Shown in pieces: positions 1 to 8,687 of a stretch of 64,000 nucleotides of DNA. The notes under the pieces were generated by a model, which saw only the letters and a program-made list of their open reading frames with translations, searched no databases and was not told where the DNA came from. The position numbers and the translations under genes were made by a program. Location: positions 1 through 64,000 of the forward strand of contig NZ_QEIH01000013.1 in the NCBI RefSeq assembly GCF_003260195.1. The letters are read 5' to 3'. Each line of letters starts with the position of its first letter. Positions within the stretch are counted from its first letter, which is position 1. The DNA is from Lutibacter citreus. GTDB taxonomy: Bacteria > Bacteroidota > Bacteroidia > Flavobacteriales > Flavobacteriaceae.

Positions 1-100
1 AACAATAAAACTGTTTAATACTGATAACAAACTACTTATACTCTTGAACACTTCAAATTCGATATTAAAATCAAATTAATTTTAATATATTTGAAATGCT

Positions 101-706
101 ATGAATCAAAATCACATCTCTTCTACAAAAGTTACTTTAAAAAAGGTAATTCACAGAAAAAAATCAGTTATTCTATTTATATTCAAATATGATGATAAAA
201 TAATTAATTTTTTGCGGCAAAAAAGTATTTTTAGATGGAGTAAAACTTTAAAAAGTTGGTATTGTGAATTTACTGATATAAACCTGAAAATTGTAAAAAA
301 AGATATTGTTCCATTTCTTAAATTTACTTTTGATAAAGATAGTTTCAATTCTGAAAAATTAAAATATTATAAAAACAGAAATCTTTCTGATGAAAATAAA
401 ATACTTATAAATTATTATGTAAAGTATTTAAAAGGAAAAAAATATAGTGATAGTACTATTAAAACATATTTTGGATTTCTAGCTGATTTTATTGATTATG
501 TACAACCTAAAATCATTTCCGATTTAACAAATAGAGATATTGAAAAATTTTTAGAGGATATGTTTGTTGCCAGAGAATATGGTATAAGTTCACAGAGACA
601 ATTTATTAGTGCTATTAAGTTATTTGCGGTTTTTTACCCAGAATGTAAAATTAAAGGTCTTGAGCTAACACTGTATTTTCCTGAAATAGGAAAACTAAAA
701 AATTAA
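101..706 (+). pseudogene. Tyrosine recombinase fragment, N-terminal part only
   Basis: The 201-aa product matches the N-terminal half of Bacteroidota tyrosine integrases: an amino-terminal segment (about residues 15-75) and then a SAM-like core-binding domain (about 90-180, YYVKYLKGKKYSDSTIKTY). In full-length relatives the catalytic domain with the R-H-R-Y residues follows; here the frame stops about where it should begin, and I see no catalytic motif in the next 200 bases. It is therefore probably a decayed or truncated integrase unable to recombine DNA. A functional stand-alone DNA-binding protein cannot be excluded. The window edge hides whatever element it belonged to. Confidence 0.6.
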
Positions 707-1210
707 ACAACTTATTACAAAAAAAGATAAAAAAAAGTTTCCATCCCAAAAAAACCTATAAAAAAGTAGGAATCAATTTAAAATTACTCATCATTGAGCA
801 AATTCATTTTTTTAGCAGATTAGAATCGGGTATTTTTACATAAACCTTTTTAAGAGCATTTTTTCAACTCCCTATCTTTCCATGAAATTATATATGATGG
901 TTTATTTTTTGTATTTTACATTATGCAAAGAAAAAAAAGAAAAAAATACTATTTTCAAGATAAACTTTTAAAAATAAAAGGTAATTTACTGGTGGCTTTA
1001 TTATTTCTTTTAATTTGTATTGTATCTTTTTTTGTTTATAATTTAATTTATTAGGATTCTTACATTTTTACTAGATATAAATTTAGGTTTTGTTTTTATA
1101 ATAATAAATAGATTATAACTAATAATTAAAACTGTAAAATTCTTTAGACTTAAGTTATAAAATCATTTCTAAATTCTAAAAGTTAGCCTAAAAATTTGTA
1201 ACTTTCTTAT
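707..1210. other. AT-rich intergenic region
   Basis: This stretch lies between the recombinase fragment and the saccharopine-dehydrogenase-like gene. Apart from a possible 43-aa ORF (923-1054), I see no catalytic remnant of the recombinase and no convincing promoter. A weak -7-like AAAATTTG sits at 1191-1198, just before the next gene. Confidence 0.4.
923..1054 (+). CDS. Possible 43-aa membrane peptide
   Basis: An ATG-initiated frame encodes 43 residues with a very basic start (MQRKKRKKYY) followed by one hydrophobic stretch (about residues 24-42, LVALLFLLICIVSFFVYNL). This is the architecture of a small single-pass inner-membrane protein. There is no recognisable family and no clear promoter, and in such AT-rich DNA a hydrophobic frame can arise by chance. 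Treat it as tentative. Confidence 0.3.
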   Translation: MQRKKRKKYYFQDKLLKIKGNLLVALLFLLICIVSFFVYNLIY

Positions 1211-2353
1211 ATGAGAAAGCATTATAATATTGTTATTGCAGGAGCCGGTGGAATAGCAAAAGCAGTTGGTTTATTATTGGTGGAATGGAGTGAGGTAACA
1301 CCAACTCTTTACATTGGAAATCGAACGCTTTCAAAAGCGTTAAAGGTAGCAAAATGGATTAAAGAAGGCACTAACAAACCTTGCTTCATTAAAGGTTTTC
1401 ACCTTCCGGAAGAAGGCATTACCAATGAAATGGAAGAAATAATGCAGCAAAGTGATATTCTACTTGACTGCCTACCCGGTAGCTTAGCCCCTAAAATGGC
1501 TCAGTTTTCTAAAACTTTCCAATTACATTATGCAAACCTTACAGAATATGTTGCAGAAACTGAAAAAATAAAAGAATTGGCAAAGGATGCCAAAACAGGA
1601 TTTGTACTTCAAACAGGTTTGGCCCCTGGCTACATAAACTTACTTGCGAACTTGCTTTATAAACAATTTTGTAATGACTTTGAAGTTGTTAAAGTAGACA
1701 AGCTAGAATTTAAAGTTGGAGCTCTAACTAAGCATGCCGTTTCACCACATTATTATGGATTTACATGGAGTCCGGTGGGTGTAGCAACTGAATATGTAAA
1801 AAACACTTTAGTTCTTAGAAATTTCAAAAAAACAATACTACCCGCCTTGTCGGAAACAGCTACAATTATTATTGATGGCATTACTTATGAAGAAGACTTA
1901 ACATCTGGTGGTGCGGCAGATTTACCCGATGCACTATCAGATAAAGTATGTTCACTTGATTACAAAACCTTACGACATCCTGGACATTACAAATGGGTTA
2001 AACAACAACTAAGCAAATTAGGAAATACACCTAATGCCATTAAGTATTTACAACAAAAAATGCAAGGAATAATACCCCATATGGAAAATGACCAAATTAT
2101 TTTATACGCTGCAGTTGAGGGTAAAGATAAATTAGGTGTTTTACGTAGACGAGAAATTAGCAAACGTATATTACCTCAAAAAGTAGGAAAACATAAATTG
2201 AGAGCTATTCAAACAACTACTGCAGCTCCTTTGGTTCAATCCGCTCAAATGTTGCTTGAAAACAATCTCCGTGGAGTTATCTTACAAAGCCAAATTAACC
2301 CTAAGGAATTTTTAAACGGAAATTATATTGTACCCATTTATGGAGAAGTGTAA
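1211..2353 (+). CDS. Saccharopine dehydrogenase family oxidoreductase
   Basis: The 380-aa protein begins with an NAD(P)-binding Rossmann motif (IVIAGAGGIAKAVG, about residues 7-20). It continues with the family's GNRTLSKA segment and LQTGLAPGYINLLA in the middle, the region where saccharopine and carboxynorspermidine dehydrogenases read GxxPGxxxLLA. It fits the NADP-binding saccharopine dehydrogenase superfamily, cytosolic enzymes of lysine or polyamine metabolism. The exact substrate cannot be told from sequence. The start follows an AT-rich leader, and no lysine-pathway partner is nearby, so it may be a standalone metabolic gene. Confidence 0.8.
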   Translation: MRKHYNIVIAGAGGIAKAVGLLLVEWSEVTPTLYIGNRTLSKALKVAKWIKEGTNKPCFIKGFHLPEEGITNEMEEIMQQSDILLDCLPGSLAPKMAQFSKTFQLHYANLTEYVAETEKIKELAKDAKTGFVLQTGLAPGYINLLANLLYKQFCNDFEVVKVDKLEFKVGALTKHAVSPHYYGFTWSPVGVATEYVKNTLVLRNFKKTILPALSETATIIIDGITYEEDLTSGGAADLPDALSDKVCSLDYKTLRHPGHYKWVKQQLSKLGNTPNAIKYLQQKMQGIIPHMENDQIILYAAVEGKDKLGVLRRREISKRILPQKVGKHKLRAIQTTTAAPLVQSAQMLLENNLRGVILQSQINPKEFLNGNYIVPIYGEV

Positions 2354-2573
2354 CTTAGAATTACCATTATACTTTGCCAAAATTCATGCTTACAGTTATT
2401 GCAATGAGTACTACAACTATACATCATTGACTATATTCAGAATGGTCAAATTTGTACATGAAAATAAAGTTCTTTGGAATAATAGAATATTAGGTATCAG
2501 TAAACTAGACGAAATAAAAAGATTAAAAGAACATCACTTTATACAGAAACCTTTATTTAAAACAAAAAACTGA
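2340..2573 (+). CDS. Hypothetical 77-aa ORF overlapping the upstream gene
   Basis: The frame starts at an ATG 14 nt inside the 3' end of the saccharopine-dehydrogenase-like gene and runs 77 codons. The product is aromatic-rich (KIHAYSYCNEYYNYTS) and then basic, with no family I recognise. The overlap would allow translational coupling, but the frame could also be a chance ORF or the remnant of a longer gene. Low confidence. Confidence 0.3.
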   Translation: MEKCNLELPLYFAKIHAYSYCNEYYNYTSLTIFRMVKFVHENKVLWNNRILGISKLDEIKRLKEHHFIQKPLFKTKN

Positions 2574-3477
2574 TTCAAATTTTTTTTCATCTTCTAACGG
2601 ATAAAAAATAGTTTGAACCGAATAAATAAGCAAAAAAAGTTCAACCAATATTCAGTATAATACAAAATAATTTTCTTTTATTTCGGAGGTTAATTTCCAT
2701 CTATTAATATAACACCAAGTTTTTTGGCTAGTTTTTCTAATTCAACTTCGTGCCCTTGAATATCACCATTTATATAATATTTCATAAACATATCCAATAA
2801 TACTACTCCGAGTAAAATTAGTTTTAGAAATTTCTTCCTATTTCTCTATGAAACCATTTCTGATTCAAAATATTTTCTAGGTGAAATTTGTGAACATTGG
2901 GATACTAACTAACAAAAGAAATAATGAAAGATTATTTATATTTAGGAACAAATTAAACTATATATAGTTTTAAATATACCAATATTACTAAAGAAATTAC
3001 AATTTAAATAATATTCTCATTATAAAGCTGTTAAAATCCGAAACAGTATGGTTCCCCCTTACTTTTTCTATGTTTATTTCTTGTAATAATTCAATTAAAA
3101 ATAGTTATTTTTGCATCTTATTATTAAAAACAAATTTAAATTCTTTTAAACCCCAAAATTTAAATATTATGAATAATTACAATCGTATTAAAATCAGAAA
3201 ATTCAACAATTACCTAACTCTAGGTACACTTCAAATAACTTTTAATTTAAAAATGACAAATTAATAAAAAAAACCTGAAATATTTGAAGAAAAATTAATC
3301 TCAAAGAACAATCTTAAAGTCTAAAATTATCCTTTTGAATAATAAAATACAAATGAAAGATTCAAAAAATCTTTTAAAAATTATAAAACTCAAAATAAAA
3401 ACATCAAAATCAATTTGTTGTTTGGAAAATATAGACTTTATATTAAAATAAATTAAACCCCAAAAACCCCACCCAAC
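2574..3477. other. Intergenic region with a minus-strand gene remnant and one candidate promoter
   Basis: On the minus strand, positions 2690 to about 2845 read as an open, protein-like frame (ending LEKLAKKLGVILIDGN). It has no start codon apart from an internal ATG at 2791 and is preceded by a stop, so it looks like a decayed gene tail. On the plus strand a candidate promoter lies at 3081-3113. The string TTAAACCCCAAAA occurs both near 3150 and again about 20 nt before the gene at 3478. The frames around 3070-3264 do not look like a conserved protein. Confidence 0.4.
3081..3113 (+). promoter_or_regulatory. Candidate Bacteroidota housekeeping promoter
   Basis: TTG (3081-3083) and TATTTTTG (3106-3113) are separated by 22 bp, matching the flavobacterial consensus TTG-N17-23-TAnnTTTG. 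Transcription would start near 3120 and give a leader of about 360 nt ahead of the lipoprotein gene at 3478, or serve a short peptide ORF beginning at 3169. Confidence 0.4.
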
Positions 3478-4932
3478 ATGATGAAAATTCCTATTTATTT
3501 CGTAATTCTATTTCTCACATTATCTTGTGTTGAAGATGATATTCTAATTACTGAGCAAGAAATTGTAAATAAAATTGATACACCTAAAATTATTAACTAC
3601 ACATATTTATTTACTGAACAAGCAAAAAACACCCTTAAAGAAAGATTTGAAACTGATTATGTTACAGGCTCTGGTTTTACTTCTGATTTTAGCCATATAA
3701 AAGATGCTCTACCTGATTTTTTAACTTCCCCTGACAAATATAGACCAGAGTTTGGCCTTAATTGGAATATCACACGAGGCGGAGAAATAATACATCAGGC
3801 AGGCTTGTATGCTTATGCTATGGAGGATGTTGAGATTGCTAATGTAGTTGCTGCTGAACTATTAGAAACAATTAACATGAATGACTTAAAGGATCCTTTT
3901 TGGGATATAAATCATAATTTTAGTATTCATTATGCATTAATGATTCAGACTTCAAAAGTCAAAAAATTAAAGGATACATATTATTTAATAAAGGGTCTTA
4001 CAGATATTTTAACAGAGAATGAAAAAAATGACATTGAAACATGGTTTAAGGACTATAAAAATTTAGTACAGAATTGGTTTATGTCTCGTATGGACCACTA
4101 TTTAGGAGCTAATTGGGAAAATATAGGTATTAGCAGAGCATATCCTGAAGGTCTTTTTCCAATTCAATACAATGATCCATTTCCTATTAAAAATAGCAAA
4201 GGTAATAACATGGTTGAATATGCGGTAACTTGGTTTCAAGACCACTTTAATAATAGAGTACTAGACCAAGTTGCTTACTTGCATTCTTGGGCCGTTTATA
4301 ACGAAGATTTAGAGCTAGAACATTGTACTCGTGAATTTTTTAAATTGGCAATAAAATATGTGACTTGGTCTGATGGTACTTATTGGGAATTGATAAGAAA
4401 TAATTCTAAAGACAATACACTTGGTGTATTTTATACTAATATTTCCTTAACTTCTTTGATTTATATGGCACATTTAGACTCCCAAGCAAATCATTTTCCA
4501 AACGATAAATTATATGATTTTAAAACTACCGACGGTATAATAAAAGGGTCTACCAATTTAACCGTAAAACCATATTTAGGAGGTAGTACGACTGATGGTA
4601 TTACTAAAAAAAGTATAAAAACTTTAATTATGGGGCAATCTAAATATTTAAGAAATTCTGCAAATGGTGGTTGGAACGATGTAAGATTTAATAACGGAAA
4701 ACCAATGTCTACGGTAAACACAAGAGAAAATTCAGTTATAGCTGCAATAGCTAATATCTACTATCAAGATAAAGACCTTAAAGATTATTATTTATATAAT
4801 ACTTCTGTTGGTTATCCACAAAAATTTGCTATTTATGAAGGTTACGGAACGGCTGAAGATTCTGGAGGATGGGCTAATCTTATAATTGGCGGCGCTTGGT
4901 TTGAACAAGAACAAAATTACAACAAATTCTAA
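3478..4932 (+). CDS. Lipoprotein resembling alpha/alpha-toroid polysaccharide lyases
   Basis: The 484-aa protein opens with a lipoprotein signal (LFLTLSC, cysteine near residue 17), so it is probably an outer-membrane or surface lipoprotein. The rest is rich in Trp, Tyr, His and Asn in an all-helical pattern (for example SRMDHYLGANWENIGISRA and YLHSWAVYNEDLELEH). This is reminiscent of the toroid domain of alginate or chondroitin-type lyases and unsaturated glucuronyl hydrolases. I cannot assign a CAZy family or catalytic residues with certainty. It stands alone, with its own strong terminator, facing the capsule operon across a repeat array. A role in carbohydrate cleavage is inference. Confidence 0.5.
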   Translation: MMKIPIYFVILFLTLSCVEDDILITEQEIVNKIDTPKIINYTYLFTEQAKNTLKERFETDYVTGSGFTSDFSHIKDALPDFLTSPDKYRPEFGLNWNITRGGEIIHQAGLYAYAMEDVEIANVVAAELLETINMNDLKDPFWDINHNFSIHYALMIQTSKVKKLKDTYYLIKGLTDILTENEKNDIETWFKDYKNLVQNWFMSRMDHYLGANWENIGISRAYPEGLFPIQYNDPFPIKNSKGNNMVEYAVTWFQDHFNNRVLDQVAYLHSWAVYNEDLELEHCTREFFKLAIKYVTWSDGTYWELIRNNSKDNTLGVFYTNISLTSLIYMAHLDSQANHFPNDKLYDFKTTDGIIKGSTNLTVKPYLGGSTTDGITKKSIKTLIMGQSKYLRNSANGGWNDVRFNNGKPMSTVNTRENSVIAAIANIYYQDKDLKDYYLYNTSVGYPQKFAIYEGYGTAEDSGGWANLIIGGAWFEQEQNYNKF

Positions 4933-4940
4933 ACATAAAT

Positions 4941-4994
4941 TTAAAAAGTATAATAATGCTTTATATTGAAATAAAACGTTATTATACTTTTTAA
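4941..4994 (+). terminator. Intrinsic terminator of the lyase-like gene
   Basis: Perfect 16-bp arms (4941-4956 and 4979-4994) flank a 22-nt loop, with A5/T5 tracts inside the arms. It begins 9 nt after the stop codon of the lipoprotein gene. The symmetric A/T tracts could let it work in both directions. Confidence 0.75.
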
Positions 4995-4999
4995 GTTAA

Positions 5000-5076
5000 G
5001 CAGTCATTTATTATTTCTCGAGAAAATTGTTGTCCCCACAACGGTAGTAATTCAAGAAAAGTAATAATACGACTGC
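5000..5076 (-). ncRNA. Structured repeat core, copy 1
   Basis: The outer stem is GCAGTC/GACTGC. An inner stem TATTATT/AATAATA, a third stem, and an apical hairpin GTTGT-GGGG-ACAAC follow (read on the minus strand). The minus strand is preferred because differences from copies 2 and 3 keep the stems paired only if G-U is allowed on that strand. No promoter of its own was seen. Confidence 0.5.
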
Positions 5077-5257
5077 CTTTAATTATTTCATTTTTTAATT
5101 ATTAATTCAAATCTGGTTTTTATTAATAAGCCAATTTTATGCCCTTAACTCCATTTGAAAAATTAACACAACTAAAAAAACATAAAATACCAAAAATCTT
5201 TTTTCCTCAATTATATTATGAAGTTATATAGAGAGAGTTTTTCTATTTTATAATTAA

Positions 5258-5334
5258 GCAGCCATATATCATTTCTCGAGAAAATTGTCGTCCCCACAAC
5301 GGTAGTAATTCAAGGAAAGTAATAATACGACTGC
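5258..5334 (-). ncRNA. Structured repeat core, copy 2
   Basis: Same 77-nt length as copy 1, with five substitutions. Positions 5, 13 and 32 of the core turn U-A pairs into U-G pairs on the minus-strand RNA. On the plus strand the same changes would be A-C mismatches. Position 9 creates a new U-G pair with position 71. Confidence 0.5.
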
Positions 5335-5523
5335 CTTTAATTATTTCATTTTTTCAATTATAAATTCAATTCTTATGTTTAATTAATAAGTTGATTTTGT
5401 GCCCTTAACTCCATTTGAAAAGTTGGTGCAAGCAATGAAAATCTAAAAAAATATTATATACTAACAGTCTTTTTTTCTCAATCATATTATATAGTTGTAA
5501 AAAAAGTTCTTATTTTTTATTAA

Positions 5524-5600
5524 GCAGCCATATATCATTTCTCAAGAAAATTGTCGTCCCCACAACGGTAGTAATTCAAGGAAAGTAATAATATGACTGC
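5524..5600 (-). ncRNA. Structured repeat core, copy 3
   Basis: Differs from copy 2 at two core positions. Position 71 (C to T on the plus strand) converts the minus-strand U-G pair with position 9 into U-A. Position 21 turns a G-C pair of the third stem into G-U. Both retain pairing on the minus strand. Confidence 0.5.
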
Positions 5601-5687
5601 CTTTTAATTATTTCATTTTTTTAATTATAAATTCTATTCTAATTTTTAATTAATAAGCTCATTTTGTGCCCTTAACTCTATTTGAAA

Positions 5688-6320
5688 TTATGTATTTATA
5701 AATTGTTTATACCTAATTATTTGATAATAAAACTTTAAGTTGATTATTCATTATAATAACTGTATGAGAATCTAACCTAATTACTATGAATTTGTGATTT
5801 TTAAAAGAGTTAAAACTCGATCTAGAGCAACAACATCTAAAGAATTCTACTATATTTAAACTCTAAATTAGCTTAAAGATTCCTCTACAGGGATTAATAT
5901 TCAATCACCTTTAAGTTTATTTATTCATTTTTAAATTATTACTAATACTAAAAGCTTAATAATAATCTTAAGGTCAGTATGTATTTTTTCACCTAAAAAT
6001 GTAAAATTCAAAATATTATTCAATTCAATAAGCTTTGAGATCCAAATTAACAAGTAAAATATGAAAATTGATATTGATATTGATATACATTCAAAGAAAA
6101 GTAATATTTGACTTATGTTATAAAAGAGATGAATCTTTAAATTCATAGTCATGCTCCTTGAGACATTCCATTATAAATTTCTATCAATAAAAAAATCAGA
6201 ACTTAATACATTTAAATTTGTCATAATTTTTATTAAGCATAAACTTAAACTAATAGTAAAGAATTTGATACTTCCAATAAAAAGGAAGCATAATAACCTA
6301 TCTTACTATTATAAAAGACA
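5688..6320. other. AT-rich intergenic region after the capsule operon
   Basis: No convincing gene was found. A hydrophobic minus-strand frame near 5931-6152 is low in complexity and includes an ATTGAT microsatellite. A weak hairpin (6269-6276 with 6284-6291, CTTCC/GGAAG) lies about 30-50 nt past the wzc stop. It lacks a clear T-run, so readthrough of capsule mRNA into the repeat array is possible. Confidence 0.4.
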
Positions 6321-8684
6321 TTAAAGTTTAAGTAGTTTTTTCCACCAAGACTTTTTAGTTAACTCTTCCCCATAACCATATCCATATCCATATACATAAC
6401 CCCTTTCTAAATCAATATCATTCAGTACAACAGCCATATTAGATAGCCTTTTTTCTTCATATAATAACGCTGGAATTTCTAACATTCTTTTATCTAAATA
6501 ATCTGCTCTAATAGCATACAAAAACAAATCAGCATGTTTACTTATTAACAGTGTGTCTGTTACTAATTTTACTGGAGAAGTATCTACAATAACATAGTCA
6601 TAGTGCTCTTTTCCATACTTTAAAACTTCTTCAAAACGGCTACTTTGTAGTAATTCAGATGGGTTTGGAGCAACAACTCCAGCATGTATTACATCAATAT
6701 TAAGGTTCTTTACAGTAGAAATTACATTTTTAATTAATAAAGATGTATCCGTTAAATAATGTGACAATCCTTTTCCAAATTTTATATCTAAGTATTCTTC
6801 CAATTTAGGTTTTCTCAAATCTGATCCAATCAATAACACTTTCTTATTAGATAGTGCCAAAACAGATGCTAAATTAACAGCAATAAAAGTTTTTCCTTCT
6901 CCAGAAACTGTAGAAGTCACAAAAATAGTTTTTGATTTTCCTTCAAAACCAACCAACATAAAATCTAAATTTGTTCGTAACATTCTAAAAGATTCAGCAA
7001 TACCGCTTCTTTCCTCTTTACCTACCACTATTTTGTTAGTGCCCAAATATTTTGGAATATCTCCTATATAGGGCGCTTTTACAACAGCTTCAATATCTTT
7101 TCTGCTATGTACCTTATTATCTAATAAAAATTTAATATATAAAATAACAATTGGTATTATTAAACCTACCAATAGGAATGCTAAATAAACTATTTTTCTT
7201 TTTGGTGAAACAGGATATTTACTACCATGTGCTGCATCTATAATTTTTGCATTGGGAGCAGTTACAGCCAAGGAAATTGCATTTTCTTCTCTTTTTTCTA
7301 ATAAGTATAAAAATAATGTTTCTGTAATTTTCTGTTGGCGTTCAATATCTCTATACTCTCTTTCTTGCCTGGGTACAGAAGAAATTTTTGAATTAAGACG
7401 ATAATCTTGTTTTTGAATATCTTTCAATGAAATTTTCACAGTAGATTCTAAATTAGATAAACTTTGAAGAATACTAACTCTCGTTCTTCCAATCTGATCT
7501 TCTAAATTTAAAAGTATAGGATTTAACTTTCCTGAGCCTTTTTTCAATCTATTATAATTCAATAATAATTCATTATATTTTAAGGTACTTGCATTTAAAT
7601 TAGCGTCTGCCAATCCTAAATTAGAAGGCACCAAATCATGTGTGTTTTCTTGCACATGTTTAGATACGAATTCTACTAACTTTAATTGTGTATTAAGGTC
7701 TACTATTTTCTGTTCAACATTGCTGTTAGTTGATAAAATTAATTGTGATTCGGCCTGTATATTTGTTAATTTATTCGTGGTTTTAAAGGTTTCAACACCT
7801 TTATCAACAACTGATAAATCTTCTCGTATTACATCCAAACGCTCAGTAATAAAAATATCTGTATCTTTTGCTATAGAACTTTTATCCTCAATTGCATTTT
7901 TATTGTACACTTCTACTAATTTATCTATAATATCTTTAGCTTTAGATCTTATTGGAAATGTCATGCTTAAATTAATTAAGCTTGATTTTTTGTCATTTGG
8001 CTCAATTGATACGGCATTTTTATAACTTTCAACAGTATCCTCTAAGGGTCTAATATATAAAAATAGTTCTTCATTTATATAATTCTCAATAGTTGATAAG
8101 GCGCTTAACTTAAATGAAATCCATTTATATGTTACTAGCTCTCCAAATGCATATTTACCAATAATTTCCTTGTCTTCATTAAGAATATTAAACGATTCTT
8201 TTGATAGGATTGAAATTCTAATAGCAGCACCTAATTTTGATAATTCTGGCTGATCTTCCCCAAATACAACAGCAAAAGGTGCATTATCCTTATATAGTTC
8301 AATATCCGCAACTTTTCCTACATTAAAAATACTAACATTCAATTGTAATTCCTTTACAACCGTTTCCATTAAAGACCTAGATCTTAAAATCCCAATTTCA
8401 TTGTCAATATTTGCTTGTGAACCTCCAATTAGGCCTAAATCTTCAAAAGCAGATAACTCAGAAGACAATCCTCCATTTTTTTCATCGTCAATTAATATTG
8501 TTGAAGACACTTGATATTGTTGTGGAGTATACCTTAAATAAAAATAAGCAGCTAAAATTGAAAGCACACCGGCTATAAAAAACCATTTCCAATAAAACAA
8601 ATACTTCTCAAATAGCTCTCTAAAATTAATAGATTCATCATCATCTTGAAAAATAGCATTAAAATTATTCATTTCTTTCTTCAT
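6321..8684 (-). CDS. wzc: Wzc-like polysaccharide co-polymerase / bacterial tyrosine kinase
   Basis: This 787-aa inner-membrane protein controls chain length and export of the capsule polymer. It has a Wzz domain, transmembrane segments near residues 31-53 and 497-521, and a long periplasmic coiled-coil region between them. The C-terminal BY-kinase has Walker A GEGKT (595-599), a Walker A' segment LLIGSDLRKP (617-626; the usual first Asp is Gly here) and Walker B VIVDTSP (698-704). The tail has five alternating tyrosines (763-771, YVYGYGYGY), the expected autophosphorylation cluster. It is the last gene of the operon, 3 nt after wza. A cognate phosphatase is not in this window. Confidence 0.9.
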   Translation of the reverse strand: MKKEMNNFNAIFQDDDESINFRELFEKYLFYWKWFFIAGVLSILAAYFYLRYTPQQYQVSSTILIDDEKNGGLSSELSAFEDLGLIGGSQANIDNEIGILRSRSLMETVVKELQLNVSIFNVGKVADIELYKDNAPFAVVFGEDQPELSKLGAAIRISILSKESFNILNEDKEIIGKYAFGELVTYKWISFKLSALSTIENYINEELFLYIRPLEDTVESYKNAVSIEPNDKKSSLINLSMTFPIRSKAKDIIDKLVEVYNKNAIEDKSSIAKDTDIFITERLDVIREDLSVVDKGVETFKTTNKLTNIQAESQLILSTNSNVEQKIVDLNTQLKLVEFVSKHVQENTHDLVPSNLGLADANLNASTLKYNELLLNYNRLKKGSGKLNPILLNLEDQIGRTRVSILQSLSNLESTVKISLKDIQKQDYRLNSKISSVPRQEREYRDIERQQKITETLFLYLLEKREENAISLAVTAPNAKIIDAAHGSKYPVSPKRKIVYLAFLLVGLIIPIVILYIKFLLDNKVHSRKDIEAVVKAPYIGDIPKYLGTNKIVVGKEERSGIAESFRMLRTNLDFMLVGFEGKSKTIFVTSTVSGEGKTFIAVNLASVLALSNKKVLLIGSDLRKPKLEEYLDIKFGKGLSHYLTDTSLLIKNVISTVKNLNIDVIHAGVVAPNPSELLQSSRFEEVLKYGKEHYDYVIVDTSPVKLVTDTLLISKHADLFLYAIRADYLDKRMLEIPALLYEEKRLSNMAVVLNDIDLERGYVYGYGYGYGEELTKKSWWKKLLKL

Positions 8685-8687
8685 AAT

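Larger units (their letters stand above)
4996..5687 (-). repeat. Three tandem copies of a 258-266 bp noncoding unit
   Basis: Units start at 4996, 5254 and 5520. Each has a nearly invariant 77-nt foldable core, then an AT-rich stretch, then a second conserved block ending with TGCCCTTAACTCYATTTG (at 5160, 5420 and 5687). About 95 nt of poorly conserved spacer separates units. No unit contains a credible ORF. The array lies in the convergent gap between the lyase-like gene and the end of the capsule operon. Selective conservation of the core and the distal block argues for function rather than recent duplication. Confidence 0.85.

Noticed and set aside
3070-3264. 64-aa plus-strand ORF
   Set aside because: It runs across a candidate promoter -7 element and start region; no protein-like conservation signs. 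Only the inner 31-codon frame at 3169 merits mention.
4996-5687. Tandem repeats as a CRISPR array
   Set aside because: Only three units of about 260 bp with long structured cores and partly conserved spacers; no cas genes.
4996-5687. Tandem repeats as integron attC sites
   Set aside because: Palindromic cores and a GTTAAGGGC string recall attC, but there are no cassette ORFs between them, no integron integrase, and the core GTTRRRY pattern is not met.
5931-6152. 73-aa hydrophobic minus-strand ORF
   Set aside because: Low-complexity Ile/Leu/Ser composition with an ATTGAT microsatellite; looks like a chance frame in AT-rich DNA.
6269-6291. CTTCC/GGAAG hairpin as capsule operon terminator
   Set aside because: Five-pair stem without a clear following T-run; mentioned only as a weak possibility.
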